A DNA stretch of 46,320 bases, taken from an uncultured eubacterium 1-6 (GTDB lineage Bacteria; Bacillota; Clostridia; Lachnospirales; Lachnospiraceae). Shown piece after piece: positions 1 to 8,750 of this stretch. The notes below the pieces were generated by a model that was given only the letters and a program-made list of their open reading frames with translations, had not been told where the DNA came from and made no database searches. The position numbers and the translations under genes were made by a program. The DNA lies in NCBI GenBank assembly GCA_903789595.1, contig CAIFEZ010000026.1, forward strand, positions 6,454 to 52,773, given 5' to 3'. Every line of letters starts with the position of its first letter. The stretch's first letter is position 1.

Positions 1-1
1 A

Positions 2-389
2 GATGGTAATCCGGGCTGAGGAATACCATCAAATTTAGAAAAGTCATGATAGGATGGTAATCTGTGTGGGAGGGTACCATCAAATTTCAAAAAACAAGAG
101 CAAGATGGTAATCCGGGCTGAGGAATACCATCAAATTTAGAAAAGTCATGATAGGATGGTAATCTGTGCCGGGAGGGTACCATCAAATTTCAAAAAACAA
201 GAGCAAGATGGTAATCAGGTCGTAAATGTACCATCGGGGAGAGAAAAGCAAGAATGAGATGGTAATCTGGGCTGAGGAATACCATCAAATTTAGAAAAGT
301 CACGATGGGATGGTAACTTATGTCGGGAGCGTATCGTCAAATTCGAATCAGCAAGATTGGGATGACAATCGGACGACATATGAATATAT
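2..389. repeat. 51-bp tandem array of hairpin units
   Basis: GATGGTA begins at 2, 53, 104, 155, 207, 258 and 309, and a degenerate GATGACA at 361, so the period is 51-52 bp for seven clear units plus a decayed eighth. Each clear unit carries GATGGTA, a loop of about 15 nt, then TACCATC (usually followed by AAATTT), giving a 7-bp stem, and then about 20 bp of linker that is also repeated. Units 1 and 3 are identical and units 2 and 4 nearly so, so a 102-bp pair was duplicated. The array may continue beyond the left edge. No coding role is visible. Confidence 0.9.
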
Positions 390-435
390 CAGGCGGTGTA
401 CACAGGTGCAGAGATGCGCTTGTGTACACCGCCTG
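390..435. repeat. 15-bp perfect inverted repeat
   Basis: Positions 390-404 (CAGGCGGTGTACACA) are the exact reverse complement of 421-435, with a 16-nt loop. No T-run follows on either strand, so it is not a classic intrinsic terminator, though it could end transcription arriving from either side or be a protein-binding palindrome. Confidence 0.8.
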
Positions 436-484
436 AGGTTTGTTCTGGCCCGCCGGGAGCTCGTGTGATATCAAGATTCGCCTG

Positions 485-519
485 AGCCTGATCCGGCGCT
501 CCCGGAGCCGGATCAGGCT
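485..519. repeat. 13-bp inverted repeat, possible cbp terminator stem
   Basis: 485-497 (AGCCTGATCCGGC) pairs perfectly with 507-519 across a 9-nt loop. The right arm is part of the first 35-bp repeat unit. It lies downstream of the minus-strand cellobiose phosphorylase gene and could fold in its transcript, but no U-tract follows, so a terminator role is only possible. Confidence 0.5.
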
Positions 520-685
520 TCACCTGAGTGTTACGACCAGGTTCGGATCAGGCTTCACCCGAGTGTTACGAGCAGGTTCCGACCAGGCTTCGCCCGAGTG
601 TTACGAGCAGGTTCGGATCAGGCTTCACCCGAGTGTTACGAGCAGGTTCCGATCAGGCTTCACCCGAGTGTTACAACTACGTTCA
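511..685. repeat. 35-bp tandem array (5 units) at the 3' end of the GH94 gene
   Basis: The core GATCAGGCTTCACCC recurs at 511, 546, 581, 616 and 651 (exact period 35 bp) with scattered substitutions. The last unit overlaps the end of the minus-strand cellobiose phosphorylase gene: its final residues and stop codon (660-662) lie inside the repeat, so the array probably grew outward from the gene end. Confidence 0.9.
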
Positions 686-3095
686 CGTCAGTTTTCTCCC
701 GTGCGGGCGGGATTATATTGCCTTCGATGGGGCTGCCGTCAACCGTCATGGATTTCACACCCTTCTGCACATGGGCGGAATTGTCCACGGTGATGTGATA
801 TCTGACGCCGCGGAAGGTGCGGTCAATAGTGTATTCCTCAAGCGTGTCCGGAATGCACGGGTCGATTTTCAGTCCGTTGAAGGTTGGCTGAACGCCGAGT
901 ATGTACTGGCTCATAGCCGTGAAGGTCCATGCGGCGGTGCCGGTGAGCCAGCTGTTCTTGCCCTCGCCGAAGGTCGGGCCGTCAATGCCTGCGACCATCT
1001 GACAATACACGTATGGTTCGGTGCGGTGAATCTCGCTGATGTCCTCGAGATAGATCGGACATGTCTTACGGAACACCTCAAAGGCGCGGTTTCCGTGTCC
1101 GAGAATCGTCTCCGCGCAGGCAATCCACGGATTGTTGTGGCAGAAAATGCCTGCGTTCTCCTTGTACCCCGGAGGATAAGAAGAAATTTCGCCGAGCTCG
1201 ACATGATATTTTGTATAAGCAGGCTGCAGAAGGACGATTCCGTACTTCGTTTCCAGCTTTTCCTCGACGCTTTTCAGCGCGGTTTCGGCTTTTCCGTCCT
1301 TTACGCCGACGCCGGCCATCACGCACATGCCCTGGGGCTCGATATAGATCTGTCCCTCCTCGCAGGTATGGCTGCCGACGGGGCTGCCGTACGCGTCATA
1401 GGCGCGCATAAACCAGCTGCCGTCCCATCCGGCGTCTTCGATAGCTGCCTCCATATCTTTTACGTCCCTGCGGACATCCGATGCTTCCTCATTCAGTCCG
1501 ATCTGTTCACACAGATCCGCATATTCCTTTCCGTATTTGACAAACATTCCCGCGATAAAAACAGATTCAGCTGTCGGTCCTTCGCTCGGGCCGAAGGTCT
1601 GGAAGCTTTCGCCGGGCTCCTCCGAGAAGCAGTTCAGGTTCAGGCAGTCATTCCAGTCGGCGCGGCCGATCAGCGGAAGACTGTGTGGCCCGCGGTGAGT
1701 GGAGGTGAAGCGGAAGCTTCTTCTCAGGTGTTCCATCAGCGGAACCGCCTTGGAAAAATCACTGTCGAAGGCGCATTTTTCATCCAGAATCGTAAAATCG
1801 CCGGTCTCACGGATATATGCGCAGACCGCGGCGATGAGCCACAGAGGATCGTCATTGAAGCCGCCGCCGATATCCGCGTTCCCCTTCTTGGTCAGAGGCT
1901 GGTACTGATGGTAGGTGCTGCCGTCCTCGAACTGTGTATTTGCGATATCGATAATCCGCTCACGGGCCCTCTCGGGAATCAGATGCACAAATCCCAGAAG
2001 ATCCTGACAGGAATCGCGGAATCCCATGCCCCGGCCGAGTCCGCTTTCGAAATAGCTGGCGCTGCGGCTCATGTTGAAGGTCACCATGCACTGGTACTGG
2101 TTCCAAATGTTGACAAGGCGGTTCAGCTTTTCGTCATGGGTGTGTACGGTATATGTAGACAGGAGTCTGTTCCAGTAATCCTTCAGGTCCTGGAAGGCGT
2201 GATCAACCTGCTCGTCTGTCTGATATTTCGCGAGGAGCTCCCGGGCCGGCTTCTTGTTGATGACGTTCGGGGCTTCGAACTTCTGATCCCTCGGATTCTC
2301 ACAGTATCCCAGCACAAAAATAAAGCTCTCCGAGGTGCCGGGCGCCAGGTCAACCTTGAGATGATGGCTTCCGACCGGCTGCCAGCCGTGTGCGATGCTG
2401 TTCCGGCTCTTGCCCGCGAGGACTGCTTCGGGGTTGGCGAAGCCATTGTAGAGACCGATGAAGGCGTCCCGGCTGGTATCGAATCCGTCAATGTCGCGGT
2501 TCACGGAATAGACGGCATAGTGGTTCCGGCGTTCGCGGTATTCGGTCTTGTGGTAGATTGTGCTGCCGAGAACCTCCACCTCTCCGGTGGAAAAATTGCG
2601 CTGGAAGTTTGAGGCGTCGTCCTGTGCATTCCAGAGACAGAATTCCACGAAGCTGAACAGATCCAGGTGTTTCGGCGAGGAAGAATTGTTCTTCAGGATC
2701 AGCCGGTTGATCTCACAGCTGTCGTTGATCGGAACGAAGGCCTGAAGCACAGCCTCGACCTGATTCTTGCTTCCGGTGATAATGGTGTAGCCGAGGCCGT
2801 GACGGCAGGAGTAACTGTCGAGCTCGGTCTGCGTCGGCTGCCAGCCGGGATTCCAGACGGTATCTCCGTCTTTGATATAGTAATAACGTCCGCCGCTGTC
2901 CAGAGGGCAGTTGTTGTACCGGTATCTGGTGAGCCGCAGAAGCTTTGCGTCTTTATAGAAGGAATATCCTCCGGCCGTATTTGAAATCAGGCTGAAAAAA
3001 TCCTGTGAGCCCAGATAGTTGATCCAGGGAAGCGGAGTGCGCGGTGTGCTGATCACGTACTCCTTGTTCGTGTCGTCGAAGTGTCCGAATTTCAT
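660..3095 (-). CDS. Cellobiose phosphorylase (GH94)
   Basis: Catalyses reversible phosphorolysis of cellobiose to alpha-glucose-1-phosphate and glucose in the cytoplasm, saving one ATP per disaccharide. At 811 residues it has the usual family length. The N-terminus MKFGHFDD and the PWINYLG stretch that follows match cellobiose phosphorylases specifically rather than chitobiose or cellodextrin phosphorylases. The general acid is predicted to be Asp483 in [10 protein letters not shown]; the (alpha/alpha)6 barrel segment with [15 protein letters not shown] precedes it. The start is supported by AGGAGG seven bases upstream. It is divergent from a LacI-type gene and near a sugar ABC transporter, consistent with a cellobiose uptake locus. 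The last residues and stop lie inside a 35-bp tandem repeat. Family symbols in use include cbp and cepA; none is assigned here. Confidence 0.95.
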   Translation of the reverse strand: MKFGHFDDTNKEYVISTPRTPLPWINYLGSQDFFSLISNTAGGYSFYKDAKLLRLTRYRYNNCPLDSGGRYYYIKDGDTVWNPGWQPTQTELDSYSCRHGLGYTIITGSKNQVEAVLQAFVPINDSCEINRLILKNNSSSPKHLDLFSFVEFCLWNAQDDASNFQRNFSTGEVEVLGSTIYHKTEYRERRNHYAVYSVNRDIDGFDTSRDAFIGLYNGFANPEAVLAGKSRNSIAHGWQPVGSHHLKVDLAPGTSESFIFVLGYCENPRDQKFEAPNVINKKPARELLAKYQTDEQVDHAFQDLKDYWNRLLSTYTVHTHDEKLNRLVNIWNQYQCMVTFNMSRSASYFESGLGRGMGFRDSCQDLLGFVHLIPERARERIIDIANTQFEDGSTYHQYQPLTKKGNADIGGGFNDDPLWLIAAVCAYIRETGDFTILDEKCAFDSDFSKAVPLMEHLRRSFRFTSTHRGPHSLPLIGRADWNDCLNLNCFSEEPGESFQTFGPSEGPTAESVFIAGMFVKYGKEYADLCEQIGLNEEASDVRRDVKDMEAAIEDAGWDGSWFMRAYDAYGSPVGSHTCEEGQIYIEPQGMCVMAGVGVKDGKAETALKSVEEKLETKYGIVLLQPAYTKYHVELGEISSYPPGYKENAGIFCHNNPWIACAETILGHGNRAFEVFRKTCPIYLEDISEIHRTEPYVYCQMVAGIDGPTFGEGKNSWLTGTAAWTFTAMSQYILGVQPTFNGLKIDPCIPDTLEEYTIDRTFRGVRYHITVDNSAHVQKGVKSMTVDGSPIEGNIIPPAREKTDVNVVVTLG

Positions 3096-3140
3096 TTCAA
3101 TGCCTCCTTTCAGATGTTTCTGTATCGTCCGTACTTTTAC

Positions 3141-3205
3141 GTTTCAATATCGTCCGTTCTCTTACGCGCGCTTCGCGTGCGGCGAGACTGTCCGTGTTTT
3201 CGAAG
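3141..3205 (-). repeat. CTTCGAAAAC hairpin family, copy b
   Basis: Read on the minus strand this begins CTTCGAAAACACGGAC and contains GCACGCGAAGCGCGCG; it is nearly identical to the copy at 3309-3374 and related to the one at 24676-24741. Its far end (ATTGAAACG) has lost the closing TTTCGAAG arm. It lies in the leader of the cellobiose phosphorylase gene. Confidence 0.75.
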
Positions 3206-3308
3206 AGTTTCATAAGCAGCAGATTGCTTTGTGCTGCGCACTCCCGCAATCCTGCCGATATGAGCATACCCGCCGTGCTGCACACGGCTTTATGCTCATA
3301 TCGGTTGC

Positions 3309-3374
3309 CTTCGAAATCACGTCCGTTCTCTTGCGCGCGCTTCGCGTGCGGCGAGACCGTCCGTGTTTTCGAAG
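3309..3374 (-). repeat. CTTCGAAAAC hairpin family, copy a
   Basis: On the minus strand it runs from CTTCGAAAACACGGAC through GCACGCGAAGCGCGCG to TTTCGAAG, followed by GCAAC as in the copy at 24676-24741. Between copies a and b lies another stem, with GATATGAGCATA and TATGCTCATATC flanking a GC-rich loop (about 3259-3303). The whole stretch 3110-3400 would form a structured 5' leader of the phosphorylase transcript. Confidence 0.75.
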
Positions 3375-3386
3375 AGCTTATACGAA

Positions 3387-3456
3387 TACGTTTTCGTTAT
3401 TAATCTAGCTCATTATAAGCTTCAATTATTTGAAAGTAAATAGCGAAAACGTTTTC
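3387..3456 (-). promoter_or_regulatory. Promoter of the GH94 gene with two LacI-type operators
   Basis: On the minus strand TTTACT (3440-3435), a 17-bp spacer and TATAAT (3417-3412) form a good promoter. A perfect palindrome GAAAACGTTTTC (3445-3456) sits just upstream of the -35 box. A related site around ACGTTTTCGT (3387-3400) lies just past the predicted transcription start. Such sites are typical LacI/CcpA-family operators. The predicted leader is about 310 nt long. This is prediction from sequence only. Confidence 0.65.
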
Positions 3457-3517
3457 AACGATAAAGTATATGTAAACTACACAAAAATATCAAAATATAA
3501 TTGTGAATTACAGATAA

Positions 3518-3566
3518 TTGACGAATAATCGAAAACGATTTAGAATGAGATCAACGAAAACGATTA
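3518..3566 (+). promoter_or_regulatory. lacI-type gene promoter with two operators
   Basis: TTGACG (3518-3523), a 17-bp spacer and TAGAAT (3541-3546) form a strong promoter for the regulator gene. GAAAACGATT occurs in the spacer (3531-3540) and again at 3556-3565, just after the expected start point, 25 bp apart. Both match the operator half-site seen at the divergent promoter, so autoregulation by the LacI-type protein is likely. Confidence 0.65.
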
Positions 3567-3598
3567 AGTGCAGCGACCAAAGGAGAGATCAGGACATC

Positions 3599-4624
3599 AT
3601 GGTGACGATTAAAGACATATCAAAGCAGTGCGATGTTTCTCCGGCGACGGTCAGCAAGGCGTTGAACGGGTACGGAGATGTAGGCAAAGAGACGACGGAG
3701 CGGATCCTGAGGGCCGCCCGCGAGATGCACTACATGCCGAACGCAGCCGCGAGACAGCTCAAGACCAATATCTCGCACAATATCGGAGTCGTATTTGAGG
3801 ATGAGACCATGAGCGGTCTGACTCATGAATATTTCTCGCAGATCCTGAACAGCGCGAAGAACACGGTTGAAGCTCTGGGATATGACATTACCTTTATCAG
3901 TCAGTCCATCGGCGGGAGATCTTTTACGGAGCACTGTCGGTACCGCAAGTGCGACGGCGTTCTGATCGCAAGTGTGGATTTTACAAGTCCGGCAGTAAGG
4001 GAGCTGATCGACAGTGAATTTCCTACCGTGACGATCGACTATTCCTTTAATGATCACAGCTGTGTGATGAGCGACAACGTGAACGGGGCCTATCGGCTGG
4101 TGCATTACCTCTATGATAAGGGACACCGGAAGATCGCGTTTATTCACGGAGAACAGACCTCCGTTACGCAGAAGCGGCTGAGCGGTTTTTACAAGGCGTG
4201 CGGAGAACTCGGCATTGATGTGCCCGAGGAATATGTCGTAGAAGGCAGATTCCATGACACAAAGGTATCGGCTGAGGCAACCCGCAGACTTATGGAACTG
4301 AAGAATCCGCCTACCGCGATCATGTATCCGGATGATTTTTCCTATATCGGGGGAAGCAATCAGTGTGAACGCATGGGGATTTCCATTCCTGGAGATTTGA
4401 GCGTGACCGGATACGACGGAATTCATCTGTCGCAGGTGATCCGGCCGAAGCTTACCACATGGTATCAGGATGCCGTCAGAATCGGAGAGGTCTCAGGAAG
4501 AAAGCTTGTCGAATGCATCGAGCACAAGAAAAGCTGCATCGCAGAGGAGCTTCTCGTTGACGGAAAGCTTTTGGAGGGACAGACGGTCCGGGATATATCC
4601 GCGGATTTGCAGAACCCGGTGTAA
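3599..4624 (+). CDS. LacI-family transcriptional regulator
   Basis: A DNA-binding repressor (or activator) responding to a sugar ligand, probably cellobiose or a product, judged by position. The 341-residue protein starts with a canonical LacI helix-turn-helix (VTIKDISKQCDVSPATVSKAL, residues about 2-22) followed by a periplasmic-binding-protein-like ligand domain. The ATG at 3599 is chosen because the HTH begins directly after it and because longer in-frame starts fall in the -35 box; AGGA precedes it by four bases, with AGGAGA further upstream. Divergent from the phosphorylase gene and upstream of the ABC genes. Four GAAAACG-type sites in the shared intergenic region are its likely targets. 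Ligand identity is inferred. Confidence 0.93.
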   Translation: MVTIKDISKQCDVSPATVSKALNGYGDVGKETTERILRAAREMHYMPNAAARQLKTNISHNIGVVFEDETMSGLTHEYFSQILNSAKNTVEALGYDITFISQSIGGRSFTEHCRYRKCDGVLIASVDFTSPAVRELIDSEFPTVTIDYSFNDHSCVMSDNVNGAYRLVHYLYDKGHRKIAFIHGEQTSVTQKRLSGFYKACGELGIDVPEEYVVEGRFHDTKVSAEATRRLMELKNPPTAIMYPDDFSYIGGSNQCERMGISIPGDLSVTGYDGIHLSQVIRPKLTTWYQDAVRIGEVSGRKLVECIEHKKSCIAEELLVDGKLLEGQTVRDISADLQNPV

Positions 4625-4769
4625 CTTCGGCAGTTCGAAAGATTTTGGCAATTCTATTGCACTAAGATGTCATACATAGATGTAACCTGTTGTTTTGTTT
4701 CTTAAAAATACTCTGTATCAAAATTAAAGGCATGATCACAGAGATGTTTTATGTAAGGGAGGAAAGAAT

Positions 4770-6251
4770 ATGAAGAAACGTATGAGAACATTACTCAGCC
4801 TCACAATGGCGGCAGCGCTCGTAGTTCCGATGGCGGCGTGCGGAAGCAGCTCAACCGCATCATCATCCGCAGCGGCGTCCTCGTCCGCATCGTCTGCGAG
4901 CAGCACATCTTCTTCTGCCGATACAGCGGAAGACAGCACAGAGGCTGCTTCCAGCGCGACATCTGAGGCAGAACCCGCAGCTGAGGATGCTTCCGGAGAA
5001 GGAACGGTTCTGAATATCCAGTGCTGGAATGATGAGTTTGCGAACCGTCTTGCGGCGCATTATCCGGGATATGAGGCAGCTGACCCGGACGACGCGACAA
5101 AGGGCGGCAAGATCGGTGATGTTACCGTAAAGTTTACGGTTACGCCTTCCGATGACAACGCATACCAGAACAATCTGGACACCGTGCTTCCGGAGAACGC
5201 AGATGCATCGGCGGACAAGAAGGTCGATATCTTCCTGGTAGAAGCCGATTATGCTCTGAAGTATATTGACGCGGACGCTAATGTCGCGATGAAGCTCTCT
5301 GATCTGGGCATCACCGATGACGATCTTTCCAAGCAGTATCAGTACACAAAGGATGTTGTGACGGACGCGAACGGAGACATCCGCGGCTCCTCATGGCAGG
5401 CATGCTCCGCAGGTCTGATCTTCAACCGTGATATCGCGAAGAAAGTTCTCGGAACGGATGATCTGGACACTGTACAGGATGCGGTTTCCAGCTGGGACAA
5501 ATTCGATGAGACAGCCAAGAAGGTGAAGGATGCGGGATACCAGATGTGCTCCGCAATGGACACCTACCGTGTATATTCCAACAACGTTTCCGGACCGTGG
5601 GTTCAGGACGGCAAGGTTGTCGTTGATGACAACATCAAAGCATGGGCGGATGATTCCAAGGCTCTCGTAGACGCAGGCGAGGAGAACTCCTATGAACTGT
5701 GGTCTGACGACTGGTCAAAGGGATTCTTTAAGGATACTCCGGTATTCTGCTACTTCGGACCGGCATGGCTGATCAACTTCTCCATGCACAGTGACGAGGA
5801 CGGATCTGTCGGCAAGGACGGAGGCTGGGGCTTCGTTACAGGACCTCAGGGATTCTACTGGGGCGGCACATGGATCTGCGCGGCAAACGGAACCGATAAC
5901 CCGACGCTTGTAAAGGACATCATCCTGAACATGACGACGAACGATGATATTATGAAGGAAATCGCTGTTGATGATTCTGATTGTGTCAACAACAAGACCG
6001 TTCTGGAAGCTCTCGCAAGCGACGACAAGTTCGGAAATCCGATCCTCGGAGGACAGAACCCGTACGCAATGCTGTCTGCAGGCGCTGAAAAGGTTGATAT
6101 GAGCAACATCTCTATCTATGATCAGGGCTGCAACGAGGAATTCCAGACCGCGATGAAGAACTATTTTGACGGAAATGCTTCCTATGATGACGCGCTTGCT
6201 CAGTTCAAGAGCGCGATTCAGGAGAAATATCCGGATGTCAGCGTAGACTGA
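4770..6251 (+). CDS. Sugar ABC transporter substrate-binding lipoprotein
   Basis: Captures sugar outside the cell and delivers it to the two permeases encoded next. The 493-residue protein has a lipoprotein signal peptide (lysine/arginine start, hydrophobic core, VPMAAC lipobox with Cys24), then a long low-complexity Ser/Ala/Thr/Glu linker (about residues 25-76) that would hold the domain away from the membrane, then an extracellular solute-binding domain rich in Trp and Tyr as in oligosaccharide binders. The start has AGGGAGG seven bases upstream. A hairpin with T-run follows the gene, which may lower permease expression relative to the binding protein. Cellobiose or cellodextrin as substrate is inferred from the neighbouring GH94 gene. 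Confidence 0.9.
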   Translation: MKKRMRTLLSLTMAAALVVPMAACGSSSTASSSAAASSSASSASSTSSSADTAEDSTEAASSATSEAEPAAEDASGEGTVLNIQCWNDEFANRLAAHYPGYEAADPDDATKGGKIGDVTVKFTVTPSDDNAYQNNLDTVLPENADASADKKVDIFLVEADYALKYIDADANVAMKLSDLGITDDDLSKQYQYTKDVVTDANGDIRGSSWQACSAGLIFNRDIAKKVLGTDDLDTVQDAVSSWDKFDETAKKVKDAGYQMCSAMDTYRVYSNNVSGPWVQDGKVVVDDNIKAWADDSKALVDAGEENSYELWSDDWSKGFFKDTPVFCYFGPAWLINFSMHSDEDGSVGKDGGWGFVTGPQGFYWGGTWICAANGTDNPTLVKDIILNMTTNDDIMKEIAVDDSDCVNNKTVLEALASDDKFGNPILGGQNPYAMLSAGAEKVDMSNISIYDQGCNEEFQTAMKNYFDGNASYDDALAQFKSAIQEKYPDVSVD

Positions 6252-6311
6252 TTGAAGGAAATGTGATGGAACGGCCGGATCCGAAGAAGCTCTTCGGATC
6301 CGCGTTCCGGT

Positions 6312-6342
6312 CGGGGATCTGCTCTGACGGATCCCCGTTTTT
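6312..6342 (+). terminator. Intrinsic terminator/attenuator between binding protein and permeases
   Basis: CGGGGATC (6312-6319) pairs with GATCCCCG (6330-6337) and is followed by TTTTT. A second stem, GGATCCGAAGA with its partner (about 6278-6301), lies just before it. The position suggests partial termination within the ABC operon. Confidence 0.75.
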
Positions 6343-6555
6343 GTACGCGGGCAGCGGACCGCGCCCGCACGAAGCAGAAACTTTCGGCGGGTTTGCAGGC
6401 GGCTGCTGTTCCGGGTGAGATGCATCTGGTTCCATGAGGCGCTGAGCGGTTAACGCCGCGGGATCTGGACAATAACAGCGAGGGATTCTTTTCCCGATGA
6501 TGTACAGGCACATGATGATGCAGCCGGGAGATATTTGAGTCTGGGAGGTCAGGGT

Positions 6556-7467
6556 ATGGAAAAACACAAGAAAAGCAGGATCAAAAGGCATAACCGGTAC
6601 GGATATATTTTTCTGATACCCTTTATGGCGGTATTTGTGATCTTTCAGATGATCCCGCTGGTTTCCACCATTTACAACAGTTTCTTTGAAAATTACAGAT
6701 CGGGTTTGAAACAGATCGGTCCGAATTTTATCGGCCTTGCAAATTACGCAAAGCTGTTCACGAGCGGAGATCTGCCGAAGTATTTTGCCAATACCATGAT
6801 TATGTGGATTCTTGGATTCGTTCCCCAGATCGTGGTTTCACTGGTGCTCGCGGCCTGGTTCACGGATCCGTCTCTGCACCTGAAGGCACAGAGATTTTTC
6901 AAGACGGTGATTTACCTTCCGAATCTGATCATGGCATCCGCGTTTGCCATGCTGTTTTTCACCCTGTTTGCGGACAGCGGGCCCGTCAACTCGATCCTGA
7001 TGTCCATGCATCTGATTTCGCAGCCCTATAAGTTCATGTCACACGTGGGAAGCGTCCGCGGAATGGTTGCGTTCATGAACTTCCTGATGTGGTTCGGCAA
7101 CACGACAATTCTTCTGATGGCAGGTATGCTGGGAATCGACTCGTCGCTGTTTGAGGCGGCCGAGGTAGACGGCGCCAATGCGAGACAGATCTTCTTCCGC
7201 ATCACGATGCCGATTCTGAAACCGATTTTCGTATATGTGATGATTACATCTCTGATCGGCGGTCTGCAGATGTTCGATGTTCCGCAGATCCTGACGAACG
7301 GCAGCGGCGACCCGATGCGTTCCTCTATGACGCTGATCATGTATCTGAACAAGCATCTGTACAGCAAGAACTATGGTATGGCCGGCGCCCTGTCTGTGAT
7401 TCTGCTGATCATTACAGGTCTGCTCAGTATGGTTGTGTTCAAGACGACGGCGGACAAGAAGGACTGA
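6556..7467 (+). CDS. Sugar ABC transporter permease (MalF/UgpA type)
   Basis: Inner-membrane subunit of a carbohydrate importer (CUT1 type). The 303-residue protein has a basic N-terminus and about six membrane segments; the EAA loop that contacts the ATPase is visible as EAAEVDGANARQIFFRITMP. The ATG at 6556 is preferred over an upstream TTG because GGAGG lies seven bases before it. The next permease starts 16 bases after this stop, so the two are co-translated. The gap of about 300 bases before it holds a terminator-like hairpin. No ATPase gene follows, so a shared MsmX/MsmK-type ATPase encoded elsewhere is expected. Confidence 0.92.
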   Translation: MEKHKKSRIKRHNRYGYIFLIPFMAVFVIFQMIPLVSTIYNSFFENYRSGLKQIGPNFIGLANYAKLFTSGDLPKYFANTMIMWILGFVPQIVVSLVLAAWFTDPSLHLKAQRFFKTVIYLPNLIMASAFAMLFFTLFADSGPVNSILMSMHLISQPYKFMSHVGSVRGMVAFMNFLMWFGNTTILLMAGMLGIDSSLFEAAEVDGANARQIFFRITMPILKPIFVYVMITSLIGGLQMFDVPQILTNGSGDPMRSSMTLIMYLNKHLYSKNYGMAGALSVILLIITGLLSMVVFKTTADKKD

Positions 7468-7483
7468 AAGGAGGGGACAGGAG

Positions 7484-8353
7484 ATGGCAGCAGTGCAAGC
7501 GAAAGAAGAAAAAACGGCAAAGGGAACCGCCAGGGGAAGAAGAATTTTTTCCTATATAATACTGATCATCCTGACGTTCCTGTGTCTGATCTGGTTCTAT
7601 ATTCTGTTTATCAACACCACCCGGTCCAACGGCGAGCTCGGAAAAGGATTCACGCCGATCCCGAGCACGCATCTGATTGAGAACCTGTACAACATGCTGC
7701 ACGGGTCGCTTCCCTTTGTGCGCGGCATGCTCAATTCTCTGATCATCGCCGGCCTGAGTGCTCTGTTCAGCACGTATTTCAGCACGATGACCGCATACGC
7801 GATTCATGCGTATGATTTCAAGGGCAAGAAGGCAATTTACACCTTCATCCTGGCGATCATGATGATCCCGACCCAGGTCTCCGCACTCGGCTTTGTACAG
7901 CTGGTCAGCAAGATGAACCTGATGGATCATTATCTTCCGCTTGTGGTTCCGGCTGTCGCTTCGCCGGTTGTGTTCTTCTATATGAAGCAGTACATGGACT
8001 CGAATCTTCCCGCTTCTCTGCTGGAGGCCGCAAGAATCGACGGAGCCGGTGAATTCCGGATCTTCAACACCATCGTTATGCCGCTGATGAAGCCGGCGAT
8101 TGCGGTGCAGGCGATCTTTACCTTCGTCAGCAGCTGGAACAATTACTTCACTCCGGCGCTGATCCTGCACAAGGAAAGCATGAAGACGCTTCCCGTACTG
8201 ATCGCGGAGCTCCGTTCCGCGGACTGGCTGAAGTTCGACATGGGGCAGGTCTACGCGGCCATCACCTTCTCGATCTTCCCGGTCATCTTCGTATACCTCT
8301 TCCTGTCGAAGTATATCGTCGGAGGGGTTACGGCCGGAGGCGTGAAAGGCTAA
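7484..8353 (+). CDS. Sugar ABC transporter permease (MalG/UgpE type)
   Basis: Second membrane subunit of the same importer, 289 residues with about six hydrophobic segments. The EAA loop appears as EAARIDGAGEFRIFNTIVMP. The ATG at 7484 is chosen because AAAGGAGG (7467-7474) sits nine bases upstream, overlapping the stop codon of the first permease; a longer frame would run into the preceding gene. The C-terminus ends in the common GGVTAGGVKG pattern. It is the last gene of the cluster and is followed by an imperfect terminator. Confidence 0.92.
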   Translation: MAAVQAKEEKTAKGTARGRRIFSYIILIILTFLCLIWFYILFINTTRSNGELGKGFTPIPSTHLIENLYNMLHGSLPFVRGMLNSLIIAGLSALFSTYFSTMTAYAIHAYDFKGKKAIYTFILAIMMIPTQVSALGFVQLVSKMNLMDHYLPLVVPAVASPVVFFYMKQYMDSNLPASLLEAARIDGAGEFRIFNTIVMPLMKPAIAVQAIFTFVSSWNNYFTPALILHKESMKTLPVLIAELRSADWLKFDMGQVYAAITFSIFPVIFVYLFLSKYIVGGVTAGGVKG

Positions 8354-8417
8354 GCTGCCGTTCCCGGTATGCCCGGCATGGCGTCAGCATATCAAAATCG
8401 AATCATGCAATGTCTGA

Positions 8418-8459
8418 AGAAGAGGCTGTGAAAGCGGAGACGCCGGAGCAGCCTCTTCT
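8418..8459 (+). terminator. Probable terminator after the ABC operon
   Basis: AGAAGAGGCTG (8418-8428) pairs with CAGCCTCTTCT (8449-8459), an 11-bp perfect stem with a 20-nt loop. Only a short pyrimidine stretch follows, so efficiency is uncertain. Confidence 0.55.
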
Positions 8460-8511
8460 CTGTGCTGTACGGACTTTATTGATCGGGCGGGGATTTCATA
8501 TGCATTGCATA

Positions 8512-8750
8512 CGGTTCACGTATAACTGAAAAGGCAACGATTTCACAGCACCTTTGCCTGAGCATTACTGGCTGTTAGAAGTTTTATCCGTAAATTTTTC
8601 GTTGAATGAATAGCGAGGACTGTTTGACGAAGGCGCTCGCGCCTGAGGAGTTCCGCAGCTTCAATAAAAAAGGATAAAACTTTGTTACAGCCAGTTTGCG
8701 AATGGCAACAGGGATGTGAAATCTCTGCTTTTCAGATATACCGTAAACGG
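8512..8750 (-). mobile_element. Foldback (MITE-like) element, copy 1 (239 bp)
   Basis: Ends are CGGTTCACG (8512-8520) and CGTAAACGG (8742-8750), matching the terminal inverted repeats of the copy at 38581-38909. Read on the minus strand the interior (TTGCCATTCGCAAACTGGCT, then GTTTTATCC, CTCAGGCGCGAGCGCC and GGATAAAAC) is nearly identical to that copy but lacks its 88-bp insert. The left and right arms are complementary, so the element can fold on itself. No transposase is encoded. It fills most of the gap between the ABC operon and the exonuclease gene. Confidence 0.75.

Noticed and set aside
2-389. CRISPR array
   Set aside because: Repeats are regularly spaced but the would-be spacers are themselves repeated (units 1 and 3 are identical), the repeat is interrupted by variable loops, and no cas gene is present.
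528-2612. 694-codon open frame opposite the cellobiose phosphorylase
   Set aside because: Antisense shadow of a strongly supported gene; it begins in the 35-bp repeats and has no recognisable domain.
3518-3598. Upstream TTG start for the LacI-type regulator
   Set aside because: The TTG is the -35 box of the promoter; the extra 27 residues precede the helix-turn-helix and have no family match.
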